NCBI GenBank assembly: GCA_021819135.1
Contig: JAKASE010000010.1
Span: forward strand, 1 to 64,000
Source: Thermoplasmata archaeon
GTDB taxonomy: Archaea > Thermoplasmatota > Thermoplasmata > Lutacidiplasmatales > UBA184
DNA: 64,000 nt
Direction of reading: 5' to 3'
Part shown: positions 1 through 8,739 of the stretch, piece after piece
How positions within the stretch are numbered: the first letter of the stretch is position 1
Layout of the letters: each line of letters begins with the position of its first letter
The notes under the pieces: generated by a model
Told to the model about the DNA's origin: nothing
The model's database searches: none
What the model saw: the letters and a program-made list of their open reading frames with translations, nothing else
Program-made: the position numbers and the translations under genes

Positions 1-152
1 AACGAGCGGGATATGAGGAGGCGCGAGTCGCTGAACGATGGCGGGCCGCGCTATCGATAGCGGACGACGAAGGAACGATTCAGGTCGGCGAGTCCGGGAC
101 CGTTGAGGTTACCGGATAAGCTCTAAGGCGGAGCGTGTTGCGTCGAGGGGCC
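1..152. other. Left edge, no complete gene
   Basis: No complete gene is visible here. The plus frame beginning at base 1 is open until a TAG at 58-60, so bases 1-60 could be the last 19 codons of a gene that starts outside the window. The stretch is too short to recognise. The rest is the upstream region of the next gene. Confidence 0.25.
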
Positions 153-1133
153 ATGGCAACCCCCGCGGTGATGGATTGGCTCCTCGAAGGGAACCAGCCC
201 GCGGTGAGGTTCTACGCCCTGACCGACCTCCTCGGCCGCTCGGAGGACGACCCCGAGGTGCGCGCGGCCCGAGCCCGCATCCCGAAGGTCGGGTGGGCAC
301 GCACCCTCCTCGCGCGCCAGGGACCGGACGGCTACTGGGAGCGGCGGGAGCCGCGCACGGTGAAGGAGTATCTCTATTTCCTCTGGTTCCCGGAGTTCTC
401 GGCCACGATATGGAGCGCCATGGTGCTCGCCGATCTCGGCCTCACCGCGAGGGACCCTCGGATCCGGAGGACGGCGGAGCGGATCTTCGACTACAAGCTC
501 GGGCTCAGCTCGATGATCAACCTCTACCACGAGGAGATGTGCGCGGTCGGCAATGCCGCCCGGACGCTGACCCGGTTCGGGTACGCGGACGACCCGCGCG
601 TCGGACGGCTGTATGACTGGATCCTCGAGGACCAGCGGTCGGATGGGGGATGGAACTGCTCGCAGGGCACGCCGGGGACCCTCGAGCGCTGGGAGCCGCT
701 GGCCGCCCTGGCCGCGCTCCCGAGATCGGAGCGCTCGGGCCGGATGGAGCGATCGATCGCCCGGGGCGCGGAGTTCTACCTCCGCCGCCGCCTGTTCCGC
801 GAAGGTCCGCGCTACGCCCCCTGGTTCCGGTTCCACTACCCGAACCACTACTTCTACGACATCCTCGTGGGACTCGACCTCCTCACCCGGCTGGGCTATG
901 CGGACGACCCCCGGCTTCGCCCTGCGCTGAAGATCCTCATGGGCAAGCGACGCCGCGATGGCACCTGGGCCATCGACCGGGCGAATCCGGACGCGCCGCC
1001 GTCGCTCCTTCATCTGCATGTCCGCAGGGTGCGGCGGCTCCAGCTCGAGCCGCCCGGAAGACCGAGCAAGTGGGTCACGCTTACCGCACTCCGGGTGCTC
1101 AAGAGGGTCGAGGAGAGCGGTCCTCCGCGGTGA
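153..1133 (+). CDS. Terpenoid-cyclase-like alpha/alpha-toroid protein of unknown function
   Basis: Encodes about 326 residues when started at the ATG at 153; a GTG at 135 would add six residues. The protein carries three spaced DGxW-type elements (DGYW about residue 63, DGGWNC about 168, DGTW about 270), like the QW repeats of squalene-hopene cyclase and prenyltransferase alpha/alpha barrels. Long alternating helices rich in Leu, Arg and aromatics fit such a barrel. It is half the length of a true squalene-hopene cyclase and I see no DxDD protonation motif, so cyclase activity is not supported. It may be a stand-alone toroid scaffold or lipid-binding protein. It is convergent with the membrane protein at 1161. 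The fold is a reasonable call; the function is unknown. Confidence 0.7.
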   Translation: MATPAVMDWLLEGNQPAVRFYALTDLLGRSEDDPEVRAARARIPKVGWARTLLARQGPDGYWERREPRTVKEYLYFLWFPEFSATIWSAMVLADLGLTARDPRIRRTAERIFDYKLGLSSMINLYHEEMCAVGNAARTLTRFGYADDPRVGRLYDWILEDQRSDGGWNCSQGTPGTLERWEPLAALAALPRSERSGRMERSIARGAEFYLRRRLFREGPRYAPWFRFHYPNHYFYDILVGLDLLTRLGYADDPRLRPALKILMGKRRRDGTWAIDRANPDAPPSLLHLHVRRVRRLQLEPPGRPSKWVTLTALRVLKRVEESGPPR

Positions 1134-1160
1134 GCGGCCTGCGAGCCCGCTCGTTCGGGG

Positions 1161-1853
1161 TCACAGGAGCCCGGTGTAGTAAGTCCCCTGGACTACGACG
1201 ACGCTCCCGGCCGCGAACGATGTTCCGGGGTCGTCGCACGCGGCAAAGGGGAACGCGGTCCCGTTGCTGGAGGCGGCCATGTGCCCGTCCGAACTGTTGA
1301 CGTACACCCAACCCAGCGTCGTCCACCGGGGGGCGTCCGGCGCGAGCACCTGACTCACCGGGACTCCATTGACCGAGCGCCAGTCGTAGGCGAGGATCGC
1401 CCCCGCCGGGAGTACTAGCGTCTGCACCGGGCCGAGGGAGGTCGTCGAGCAGACGCCCACCGAGAGCGTGACCTGGACGGAGTGGGCGACCGGCACCGCG
1501 AAGAGCGGGGGAAGTACGAGCACCAGCACGATCGGGACGATGAGCGCGAGGCGCCGTGCCCACGGATGGCGGAAGGGCGGGTAGCGCAAGGGATCGAGGA
1601 GGAACTCCTCCTCACGGTCCCGCTCCTGCCGGCCGATCGACGCGAGGACGACCCCGAGGACGCCGATGGCGACCGTCAGCCCGACCAGGACGAACAGCCC
1701 GACGGTCGTGGACTCCGGTACCGGCATCTCGGAACCGAGCACCTGCAGCTTGAGCGCAACGGACTCGGCCACGACAACGACCAATCCGCCGATCAGGCTG
1801 AGGGCGATCAGTCCGTATCCCGCAAGCGCGGTCACCCCACCCCGTCCGACCAC
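1161..1853 (-). CDS. Membrane protein, three TM segments plus outer domain
   Basis: 230 residues. Two hydrophobic segments near residues 9-29 and 50-70 are followed by a charged cytoplasmic loop (RQERDREEE) and a third segment near residues 105-125. After that comes an extracytoplasmic domain of about 100 residues with Thr, Ser, Val and two Cys (VCSTTS, ACDD) that could form a disulfide. The GTG start at 1853 is preceded by a strong GGAGGAGC ribosome-binding site about 5 nt upstream. It begins 10 nt after the stop of the secreted protein encoded by 1864-2502, so the two are probably co-transcribed. I recognise no family. Confidence 0.65.
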   Translation of the reverse strand: MVGRGGVTALAGYGLIALSLIGGLVVVVAESVALKLQVLGSEMPVPESTTVGLFVLVGLTVAIGVLGVVLASIGRQERDREEEFLLDPLRYPPFRHPWARRLALIVPIVLVLVLPPLFAVPVAHSVQVTLSVGVCSTTSLGPVQTLVLPAGAILAYDWRSVNGVPVSQVLAPDAPRWTTLGWVYVNSSDGHMAASSNGTAFPFAACDDPGTSFAAGSVVVVQGTYYTGLL

Positions 1854-1863
1854 CGCTCCTCCT

Positions 1864-2502
1864 CTAGACCACCGACCCGCCCAGTCCCGGCGTGGGGGGG
1901 AGAGTACGGCGGAGCCAGAACACCACCAGGAGGGTCGCCGCCGCGGCGATCCCGAAACCGATCGCGAACTCGGTCACGGCCACCCCGACCGGGTTCGCGG
2001 CGGGTCCGACGGAGACGGACACCGGATCCGTCGTCACGGAGTAGCCATCTCCCCATGTCACTACGGCCGAGGCGACGAAGGTGCCCGTGTCGATGTAGTC
2101 GTACGAGATCGAGATCGACTCGTTCCACGGCGCTCCGGTACAGGACCGTTCGTTGGCGACCCCGGTCGTGGGGAGTCTCGCCCCGTCGCCGAACAGGAAG
2201 ATGACCGAGACCACCGCCTCGTCCGGCGGAGCCCCGGTGAGGCAGTTCGTGCCCGAAATGGTAAGGTGGAACGTCGACCCCGCTCCGGCGGCCACTGACC
2301 CGCTCGCGGCAAGTAATGTCGCGGTGCGTGGCCCGAGCGGATTCTGGAACGAGCCGACGGGGGCGATGGGCCCGCTCGCCGTGGCTCGCGTCGGCGGGAC
2401 CATCCCGGAAAGGGGGACCCCCAGCAGGATACCCAGGACGAGCAACGATCCCAAGACCACGGGCACACGCTTCATCCGCGTACGGGCGTGCGGATCCGCC
2501 AT
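1864..2502 (-). CDS. Secreted protein with PKD-like domain and C-terminal TM anchor
   Basis: 212 residues. A signal-peptide-like stretch (KRVPVVLGSLLVLGILLG) follows a short basic start. The middle is a beta-rich extracellular domain whose end (YIDTGTFVASAVVTWGDG) resembles a PKD or Ig-like strand pattern. A TM helix near residues 175-197 ends in RR and a short cytoplasmic tail. The topology is a surface-anchored domain. The ATG at 2502 has GGAG 4 nt upstream; an alternative ATG at 2475 would give a more classical signal peptide. It is the first gene of a two-gene unit with 1161-1853. The partner and ligand are unknown. Confidence 0.65.
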   Translation of the reverse strand: MADPHARTRMKRVPVVLGSLLVLGILLGVPLSGMVPPTRATASGPIAPVGSFQNPLGPRTATLLAASGSVAAGAGSTFHLTISGTNCLTGAPPDEAVVSVIFLFGDGARLPTTGVANERSCTGAPWNESISISYDYIDTGTFVASAVVTWGDGYSVTTDPVSVSVGPAANPVGVAVTEFAIGFGIAAAATLLVVFWLRRTLPPTPGLGGSVV

Positions 2503-2983
2503 CCCGCTCCGGGATGGGATTGAGGGACGATGAAGACTGCGCGACCGACCCGTATTTGCCGAGCGGGGGCGGGATCGTCACCTACTCAGGGCACGCAGTC
2601 CGAGGGACCCGGAGGGAGTTTGCTCCTCCGCGGTGAGCGGCTCGGCCACCCGCGGCGATGAAGGTCACCCGCTCCGCAACGCCGGGGCGACCTTTGGCGC
2701 CGGTTCATAGGGCACGCCCGTTACTCGGTACTATTCGGGGCACGGTGGGACCCGGGGATCGTGGGTCCGCGCGAGAAGGGGTACCCGAGATCACCGGTGG
2801 GAAGGGTTCGACGGTGGGATGGTTGGTCCCTCACTCGGGCCACGTCCGTTCTGGCCCCAGGAATCTCCGAACGGATGGGCGGCGTTCCGCGTCTCCTCTT
2901 CGGGGACTTCGGGGAATACCCTCTTCAGGAGGGTCGTGCTGCACACGATGACGGACGATCCTTCGCTCCCCAGGAGAGGACCC
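2503..2983. other. Intergenic region without a convincing gene
   Basis: About 480 bases between the divergent secreted-protein gene and the aquaporin gene. The plus frame of the aquaporin is open back to ATGs at 2819 and 2948, but the implied residues are Ser/Gly/Arg-rich and unlike an aquaporin N-terminus, so I treat this as non-coding. I see no RNA gene, repeat or clear operator. Confidence 0.4.
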
Positions 2984-3928
2984 ATGGACCTTCCCGATCG
3001 CACGAGCCGAGGCACTGCCCGTCGGTCTCCGAGTCTGGAGGGGATTCCGTCCGCCGCGTCGACCTCCCGGAACGTGCTCGAGATCGTACCGAACGAGTCG
3101 GTGCTCGAACGGATCCAGCGCGACTTCCGGGACCCGTCCTTGGAGTGGCGGAGACTGTTCGGAGAGGTGCTGGGGACGTTCTTTCTGGTCTTGGTGGCGG
3201 CTGGCGCTCCGGTCGTGAACGCGGTGAGCCACGGCGAGGTGTCGCTCGCCGCCCAGGTCACCGCTCCCGGTCTCATGGTCATGGCCATCATCCTGTTCAT
3301 GGGCGCGACCTCGGGAGCTCATCTCAATCCCGCGGTCTCGATCGCGTTCGCGGCCCGGGGAGACTTCCCCTGGCGCAGAGTGCCGGGCTACATCGTCGCG
3401 CAACTGCTGGGGGGCGTTCTGGCCGGAGGCCTCCTGGTCGGTCTGTTCGGGACCGCGGGGTCGGTGGGCGCCACGGTCCCCGGCCCGGGGATCAGCGAGC
3501 TCCAGGCCTTCGTCATCGAGGCGGTCCTCACGCTCGGGCTCGTCAGCACGATCCTCGGCACGGCCTCGAAGGCGCAGAACGTCGGCCCGCTCGCGGCGCT
3601 CGCCGTGGGCGGGTACATCGCGCTGGCGGGTCTCTGGGCCGCACCGATCAGCGGGGCGTCGATGAATCCGGTCCGTTCCCTCGCCCCCGAGTTCTTCCTC
3701 GGCAACCTTTCGCTCGCTTGGATCTACGTGATCGGGCCGATCGGGGGAGCCCTGGCCGCCGTGGCGGCCGCGCATGGGCTGCGGGGGCGGGGTGGTGACC
3801 AGCCGGCGATCCAGGCCGCTCAGGGCCGGCTCGAGGAGATCCTCGCGGATTCGGCCTCCCGCAACCCCGACCGGACGCCCGACCCGTCGGCCCCCTCCGG
3901 CGACCCGGTAGCGAGGAGGCCGGACTAG
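2984..3928 (+). CDS. MIP-family channel (aquaporin/glyceroporin)
   Basis: About 314 residues from the ATG at 2984, chosen because GGAGAGG lies 5-6 nt before it; in-frame ATGs at 2948 and 2819 lack such a site. The core is a six-helix MIP channel that conducts water or small neutral solutes. The first half-helix motif is intact (HLNPAVS). The second is NPV instead of NPA (MNPVRSLAPE), with the conserved Arg of the selectivity filter retained. Unusual are a 50-residue hydrophilic N-terminal extension and a 60-residue charged, Pro/Asp-rich C-terminal tail. The gene ends 2 nt before the PPK2 start, so the two are probably co-transcribed. The substrate cannot be set from sequence. Confidence 0.88.
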   Translation: MDLPDRTSRGTARRSPSLEGIPSAASTSRNVLEIVPNESVLERIQRDFRDPSLEWRRLFGEVLGTFFLVLVAAGAPVVNAVSHGEVSLAAQVTAPGLMVMAIILFMGATSGAHLNPAVSIAFAARGDFPWRRVPGYIVAQLLGGVLAGGLLVGLFGTAGSVGATVPGPGISELQAFVIEAVLTLGLVSTILGTASKAQNVGPLAALAVGGYIALAGLWAAPISGASMNPVRSLAPEFFLGNLSLAWIYVIGPIGGALAAVAAAHGLRGRGGDQPAIQAAQGRLEEILADSASRNPDRTPDPSAPSGDPVARRPD

Positions 3929-3930
3929 CC

Positions 3931-4740
3931 GTGTCGTTCCACCGTCTCCGCGTGCGTCCCGGCCAGCGGGTCCGGCTCTCCCGTATCGATGCGGCGGACA
4001 CTCGGCCGTTCCATGGGGGTAAGTCGCGCGCCGCCTCGCTCATGCCCGCGCGTCTGGGGGAACTCGACCGCCTGCAGGAGCTGTTCTACGCCGATGGTCG
4101 CCGCGGTCTGCTCGTGGTACTGCAGGGGATGGACACGAGCGGCAAGGACGGGGCGATCCGACACGTCTTCGAAGGCGTGAACCCTCAGGGGGTCCGGGTC
4201 TCGTCGTTCAAGGTGCCGACGGCGAACGAGCTCGGCCACGACTTCCTCTGGCGGATCCATCAGCACACCCCGCTCCGAGGGAACATCGCGATCTTCAACC
4301 GGAGCCATTACGAGGACATCCTCGCGGCGCGGGTACACCGCCTCGCTCCGAAGAAGGTCCTAGAGGCCCGGTACTCCGAGATCAACGACTTCGAGCGCGA
4401 GCTCACGAACGAGGGCGTGACGATCCTGAAGTTCTACCTCCATATCGACCGCGCAGAGCAGGGCCGGCGGCTCCGCGAGCGGCTGAAGGACCCCACGAAG
4501 CAGTGGAAGCTGAGCCCGTCGGATGCACGGGAGCGGGGGTTCTGGGACCAGTACATGCACGCCTACGAGGAGGTCCTGCGTCGCACGAGCACCGCGTGGG
4601 CGCCCTGGTACATCGTCCCGTCGAACCACAAGTGGTTCCGGAACGTGGTGATCTCCGAGATCCTTCTCGAGACCCTTCGGGGGATGGACCTTCGCTACCC
4701 GGCGCCGAAGGTCGACCTGGCCACCTACCGGCTCGACTGA
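3931..4740 (+). CDS. ppk2: Polyphosphate kinase 2 family phosphotransferase
   Basis: 269 residues, the usual length for a single-domain PPK2. These enzymes transfer phosphate between polyphosphate and nucleoside mono- or diphosphates. The Walker A motif is GMDTSGKDG (residues 66-74), followed by the family hallmark around the Walker B region (IAIFNRSHYEDIL). The lid-module arginines lie in RRLRERLKDP and the FWDQY and SNHKWFRN signatures are present. The substrate class (AMP, ADP or GDP) is not determined. It starts 2 nt after the aquaporin stop, implying one transcript. Confidence 0.93.
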   Translation: MSFHRLRVRPGQRVRLSRIDAADTRPFHGGKSRAASLMPARLGELDRLQELFYADGRRGLLVVLQGMDTSGKDGAIRHVFEGVNPQGVRVSSFKVPTANELGHDFLWRIHQHTPLRGNIAIFNRSHYEDILAARVHRLAPKKVLEARYSEINDFERELTNEGVTILKFYLHIDRAEQGRRLRERLKDPTKQWKLSPSDARERGFWDQYMHAYEEVLRRTSTAWAPWYIVPSNHKWFRNVVISEILLETLRGMDLRYPAPKVDLATYRLD

Positions 4741-5020
4741 TCCGCCGGAGGGTCCCGAACCGCGGGTGCGTTCGAGATGCTTTCGGGCGACGTTCCTCGC
4801 CGGAGACGGGAGGCCTGGCGGTCCGCCCCCATCGCCGAGTCGTCTCCCGAAGCCTCTTCGGGGTGGGGTCTTCCGTCCGGGTGCGCCCAACGCGAGAGCT
4901 TCATAGGGCCGTGAGGCACACGGCCTCCCGCCGATGCCGACCCGTGCGCGCTCCAGGCGGAGCCCACCGTCCCAAAGGTCGGGACGGTCGGCCTCGTCCT
5001 TGGTGGAGGTCCGTGTCCGG

Positions 5021-5674
5021 GTGCCGCGGCCCGAGGATGCGCTCTCCGCACGGTTGAGGCGGTCGGCCATCCACCCGCGTCTCATCTCCTGCCGACCCTA
5101 CGTTCGGGACGGGCGGACCCGTCTCCTCCGCTGGTTCGATCTCCAGGGGTCCCCGGGGGAGATCGCCCGGTTCGTGGAAGAGATGCGGTCGGCGAACTCC
5201 GGAGGGGAGCAGACTCGGATCTCCATGGGTGGAGGTCGGGCAGCGCTCCGGGCCATTGGACCGATGCCGAAGTTCTGCGCGGCCGTGTTCGGCTCGGGAG
5301 GAATATGCGTGTCGTGTCCGCTGCTGTCCACCGCCGATGACCGCTCGCGGGTCCGGGCGCGCGTCCTTCTCTCTCGGGATGCGGGGGCGGCTCGGTTCGG
5401 GCCGGCCCTAGAGGCCCGGGATGCCGGGGCAGTCGCCATCGAGAAGACCGGCACCTTCCGTCCCCGGAGCCCCCGGACCCCGCGGCAGGAACAGGCGCTG
5501 CGGATGGCGTTCCACCTCGGTCTCTACGCATACCCCCGGCGGGCCACGTTGGCGGAGGTCGCCCGGGCCCTTGGGGTCGGCCGGTCCGCGACGCTCGAGC
5601 TTCTACGGCGCGCGGTCTCCGATCTCGTGGCTCGCCAGCTTGTGGCGTTCCACGGAGCGGACGATCGCTTCTAG
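5021..5674 (+). CDS. Bat-type (HTH_10) transcriptional regulator
   Basis: About 217 residues. The C-terminus is a typical bacterio-opsin-activator type HTH_10 domain: TPRQEQALRMAFHLGLY, then PRRATLAEVARALGVGRSATLELLRRA, which should bind DNA. The N-terminal 140 residues are a sensor-like domain with several Cys (FCAAVFGSGGICVSC) that could bind metal or respond to redox state; this is inference. I place the start at the GTG at 5021 because GGAGGT lies at 5005-5010 and the residues implied by an earlier ATG (4934) are an Arg/Ser-rich string unlike the rest. The last 72 bases overlap the 3' end of the opposite-strand chorismate mutase gene. The target genes are unknown. Confidence 0.78.
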   Translation: MPRPEDALSARLRRSAIHPRLISCRPYVRDGRTRLLRWFDLQGSPGEIARFVEEMRSANSGGEQTRISMGGGRAALRAIGPMPKFCAAVFGSGGICVSCPLLSTADDRSRVRARVLLSRDAGAARFGPALEARDAGAVAIEKTGTFRPRSPRTPRQEQALRMAFHLGLYAYPRRATLAEVARALGVGRSATLELLRRAVSDLVARQLVAFHGADDRF

Positions 5675-6064
5675 ACCCCCGGGCACCGGCCCCGGGAGGA
5701 GACCGGCCGGGGGCTCATCTGCCGCCGCGAACCTCTCCTGCATCGGGTCCCGGCTCAGGCGGGCCCGAGGCGAGAGGCCCGAGGAGGACTTCCCGGCCTC
5801 GATCAGGGACCGGAGAAGGCCCTCGACGAGCTCGGGGCTGACGTCGGACTCGATCGCCCAGCGCCGGGCCCGCGAGACGACGCGGCGTTCCTGCACCAGG
5901 TCGGTCGGTCCTTCGCCCCGGCCTCGGCGCCGCTCGATCGCATGGCGCGCGAGGGAGAGCCGGAGCGCCACCAGCCGCACCAGGATCCGATCGAGCCGCT
6001 CGATCTCGCTCCGGAGCTCGCTCAGGGAAGGGATCGGGAGAGAACCGTCCACGGGCCACGCCAC
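5603..6064 (-). CDS. Chorismate mutase (AroQ-type)
   Basis: About 153 residues. The N-terminal 85 residues are an AroQ-fold chorismate mutase: LSELRSEIERLDRILVRLVALRLSLA, then ERRVVSRARRWA and SPELVEGLLRSLIEAGK, with the active-site Arg and Lys positions in place. The enzyme makes prephenate for Phe and Tyr, the branch opposite to the trp genes in the large aromatic run at 50-64 kb. The C-terminal 60 residues are unlike a mutase and the last part overlaps the regulator gene on the other strand by 72 bases, so this tail may be non-functional. The start is GTG, either 6064 or 6052; no ribosome-binding site is visible. It is divergent from the U32 gene. Confidence 0.75.
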   Translation of the reverse strand: MAWPVDGSLPIPSLSELRSEIERLDRILVRLVALRLSLARHAIERRRGRGEGPTDLVQERRVVSRARRWAIESDVSPELVEGLLRSLIEAGKSSSGLSPRARLSRDPMQERFAAADEPPAGLLPGPVPGGLEAIVRSVERHKLASHEIGDRAP

Positions 6065-6087
6065 GAGGCCGGAAACAAGGCCCCGCT

Positions 6088-6103
6088 CCCGCACCGGTGC
6101 GGG
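6088..6103. promoter_or_regulatory. Perfect 16-bp palindrome between divergent genes, candidate operator
   Basis: CCCGCACCGGTGCGGG is a perfect inverted repeat lying 24 bp from the chorismate mutase start and 35 bp from the U32 start. It sits where a regulator could control both promoters. The Bat-type regulator 400 bp away is a possible but unproven ligand. In GC-rich DNA short palindromes occur by chance, so confidence is limited. Confidence 0.35.
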
Positions 6104-6138
6104 ACCGGGCTCTTTTCCCTCGCGCGGTGCGGCCGACC

Positions 6139-7332
6139 ATGGAACTCGTCCTCGCGTCGAACTTCGACGATCGACTGGTGGCGGCCACCGCAGACCTGCC
6201 GGTCGCGACGTTCTTTGGCGGTTACCCGGTCCAGCTGACGGGGGGTGGACGTCCGCCCCGCATCCTGCCCCAGATCGGGCCGGAGCGGTTCCGTGCCCAT
6301 CTCGAGACCGTCCACCGGGCACGCCGTACGTTCTACGCTACCCTCAACAGCAACGACCTCGGCCTCCGGGAGTACGGAACCGGCTACATCGACCGCTTCC
6401 TCCGCGAGGTCCGCGACCTGATCGACCTCGGCGTGGACGGCCTGGTCCTCGCGATCCCGGTGCTCATCGAAGCCGTCCGGAGGGACTGGCCGGATATTCC
6501 GATCTCCGTGTCGACGTTCGCCCGGATCCGCACGGTCACCCAGGCCGAGTACTTCCTCGCGCTCGGCGCGCGGACGATCATCCTCGAAGAGGCGAACCGG
6601 GACTTCCGGCTGATCCGCGGACTCGTCCGCGCCGGGGCCGAGGTCGAGATCCTCGTGAACCAGTCCTGCCTGCCCTCCTGTCCGTTCCGGGGACACCACC
6701 TCAACACGAGCTCGCTCGCGTCGCAGCCGGGCGCCTCCTGCCCCCTCTTCGAGTACCCCATCCTCGAGTGCGGGCTCGAGTACGTTCGGGACCCGGCGAA
6801 GCTCCTCTCGGGCATCTTCGTGCGTCCCGAGGATCTCGAGGTCTACGAGGAGGCCGGGGTCTCGCGGTTCAAGATCTCCGGCCGGAACCAGCCGACCGAC
6901 TGGCTCGCCCGGGTCGCCCGCGCGTACACCGCTCGGTCCTACCCGGGGAACCTCGCGGACATCCTGAGCCTCGTCCAGTTGCGGGGTCCCCGGGCGGCCC
7001 TTCGAAAGCTCGCCGAGGGAGCGGAAAGGGAAGCAGTCCGGCCGTTCGCCGAGGCGTTCTCCGCGCTCGAGCGGCTGGAGATCGACAACACCGCGTTCCC
7101 GGATGGATTCCTGCGTCACATCGCCGCGATGGACTGCGAGCACACGACGTGCAAGGCGTGCGGGTACTGCCGACGCATCGCCGAGGAGGTCGTTCGCATC
7201 GACGGGCGTCCGCTCTCCGAGTACCGTGCCCCGGTCGATATCGGCCCTCCGCTCGAGCTGCTTCCGGTCCTCCGCGACCCGAACGACCGGTGTGCGGGCG
7301 ATCCGGTGGAGGAACGTCTCCTGCGTCCCTGA
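6139..7332 (+). CDS. U32-family peptidase-like protein
   Basis: 397 residues from the ATG at 6139. The TIM-barrel-like body resembles the U32 family (collagenase-like/YhbU-UbiU): FYATLNSND, a DGLVLAIPVLIEAVRR stretch, SVSTFARI, and RTIILEEANRDF. The conserved Cys cluster of Fe-S-binding U32 proteins is recognisable (NQSCLPSCPFRGHH, ASCPLF, then DCEHTTCKACGYCRR near the end). U32 proteins of this kind act as accessory oxygenation or RNA-modification factors rather than proven proteases; which role applies here is not known. It is divergent from chorismate mutase with a palindrome between them. Confidence 0.8.
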   Translation: MELVLASNFDDRLVAATADLPVATFFGGYPVQLTGGGRPPRILPQIGPERFRAHLETVHRARRTFYATLNSNDLGLREYGTGYIDRFLREVRDLIDLGVDGLVLAIPVLIEAVRRDWPDIPISVSTFARIRTVTQAEYFLALGARTIILEEANRDFRLIRGLVRAGAEVEILVNQSCLPSCPFRGHHLNTSSLASQPGASCPLFEYPILECGLEYVRDPAKLLSGIFVRPEDLEVYEEAGVSRFKISGRNQPTDWLARVARAYTARSYPGNLADILSLVQLRGPRAALRKLAEGAEREAVRPFAEAFSALERLEIDNTAFPDGFLRHIAAMDCEHTTCKACGYCRRIAEEVVRIDGRPLSEYRAPVDIGPPLELLPVLRDPNDRCAGDPVEERLLRP

Positions 7333-7407
7333 GACCGAATCGCGCATCCCGAACTCCCATTCCCGGCGTGCCGGACGCCCCCGGTCGAGCGGGGCTCCCC
7401 GGTCCGA

Positions 7408-8670
7408 TCACTCGGGAGCGGGGTAGTAGGCTTCCTCACCGAAGTGGACCTCGTCGAGGCCGGCCTTCTCCTCCTCGGCCGTCGTGCGGAGGGGAGAGAA
7501 GTAGTTGATCACGTAGAGAATCACATAGGTTGCCACGAAGGCGAAGACCGCGACGACCGCCACCGCGAAGATCTGGAGCAGGGCGAAGTGGGCGTTCCCG
7601 AAAATGAGACCGTTCGCGCCCGAGGCGTTGATCGCGGCCGATGCGAAGAGCCCGGTGGCCACCGTCCCCCACATCCCTCCGACCCCGTGGCAGGCGAAGA
7701 CATCGAGCGAGTCATCCAGGCGGGTCCGGGCGCGCCAACCGGCGACGAGGTTGCAGCCGACGCCGGCGACGATCCCGATGACGATCGACCAGCCCGGGCT
7801 CACGTATCCGGAGGCCGGCGTGACCGCGGCGAGCCCGCACACGAATCCGACGCACATCCCCACCGCCGAGGGCTTCCCCTTGCGGGTCCAGTCGAGGAGG
7901 AGCCAGGCGACCCCCGACGCCGCGGCCGCGAGGTTCGTGGTGACGAGGGCATTGACCGCGATATCGTCCGCGGAGAGGGCGCTGCCGGCGTTGAACCCGA
8001 ACCAGCCGAACCACAGGATCGCAGTCCCGAGTATCACGTACGGGACGTTGTTCGGCCGGCTTTCTTTGCCGAAATCCATCCCCCGCCCGATGACCAACGC
8101 CGCGGCGACCGCGCTGACTCCGGCGGTCGTGTGCACGACGAGGCCCCCCGCGAAGTCCTCGACACCGAGGGCCCGCAGCCAGCCTCCGTCCCCCCAGACC
8201 CAGTGGGCGACCGGGAAGTAGACGAAGGTGACCCACGCCAGGATGAAGATCAGGAGCGGCTTGAGTCGGATGCGTCCGGCGAACGCCCCGATGATCAGCG
8301 CCGGGGTGATCGCCGCGAACTTGAGCTGGAAGGCGAAGTACAGGAGAGCGGGGATCGTGGAAGAGTAGACCGTGTTCGCGGTCCCGCCGACATTGTTCAG
8401 GCCGAAGTACTGGAAGTTCCCGATGAAGCCGTCGAGCGAGGACGGCCCGAACGCGAGCGTGTAGCCCCAGATCGCCCAGGCGAGGCTGACGACGGCGAAA
8501 ATGACCATCGTCTGAACGATCGTGGAGACGAGATTCTTCCGCCGGACGAGTCCGCCGTAGAAGAACCCTAAGCCCGGGGTCATGAACATCACCAGGGCGG
8601 TGGCAGCGAGCACCCACGCGATGTCGCCCGAATTGCAGACGGCCCCCGTCGAGGGGACGCAGATCACCAC
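7408..8670 (-). CDS. amt: Ammonium transporter (Amt family)
   Basis: 420 residues with eleven hydrophobic helices. Family signatures are plain: DIAWVLAATALVMFMTPGLGFFYGGLVRRKN at the start, DFAGGLVVHTTAGVSA with the first pore His, and FACHGVGGMWGTVATGLFAS with the second. It moves ammonium across the cytoplasmic membrane. The C-terminal cytoplasmic tail is short (EKAGLDEVHFGEEAYYP) and normally contacts a PII protein; no PII gene is adjacent here. The start is GTG at 8670, which gives a normal Amt N-terminus without a cleaved signal peptide. It is convergent with the U32 gene and seems to be a single-gene unit. Confidence 0.95.
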   Translation of the reverse strand: MVICVPSTGAVCNSGDIAWVLAATALVMFMTPGLGFFYGGLVRRKNLVSTIVQTMVIFAVVSLAWAIWGYTLAFGPSSLDGFIGNFQYFGLNNVGGTANTVYSSTIPALLYFAFQLKFAAITPALIIGAFAGRIRLKPLLIFILAWVTFVYFPVAHWVWGDGGWLRALGVEDFAGGLVVHTTAGVSAVAAALVIGRGMDFGKESRPNNVPYVILGTAILWFGWFGFNAGSALSADDIAVNALVTTNLAAAASGVAWLLLDWTRKGKPSAVGMCVGFVCGLAAVTPASGYVSPGWSIVIGIVAGVGCNLVAGWRARTRLDDSLDVFACHGVGGMWGTVATGLFASAAINASGANGLIFGNAHFALLQIFAVAVVAVFAFVATYVILYVINYFSPLRTTAEEEKAGLDEVHFGEEAYYPAPE

Positions 8671-8739
8671 GCTTCCGTCCCCCCGGACGAAAGAACCCTG
8701 GACATCGACACGGCCCGTGGGGGTCCAGGTCTATCAACA

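Noticed and set aside
2819-2983. Longer aquaporin start at ATG 2819 or 2948
   Set aside because: The extra residues look non-coding and neither site has a ribosome-binding site, whereas ATG 2984 has GGAGAGG directly upstream.
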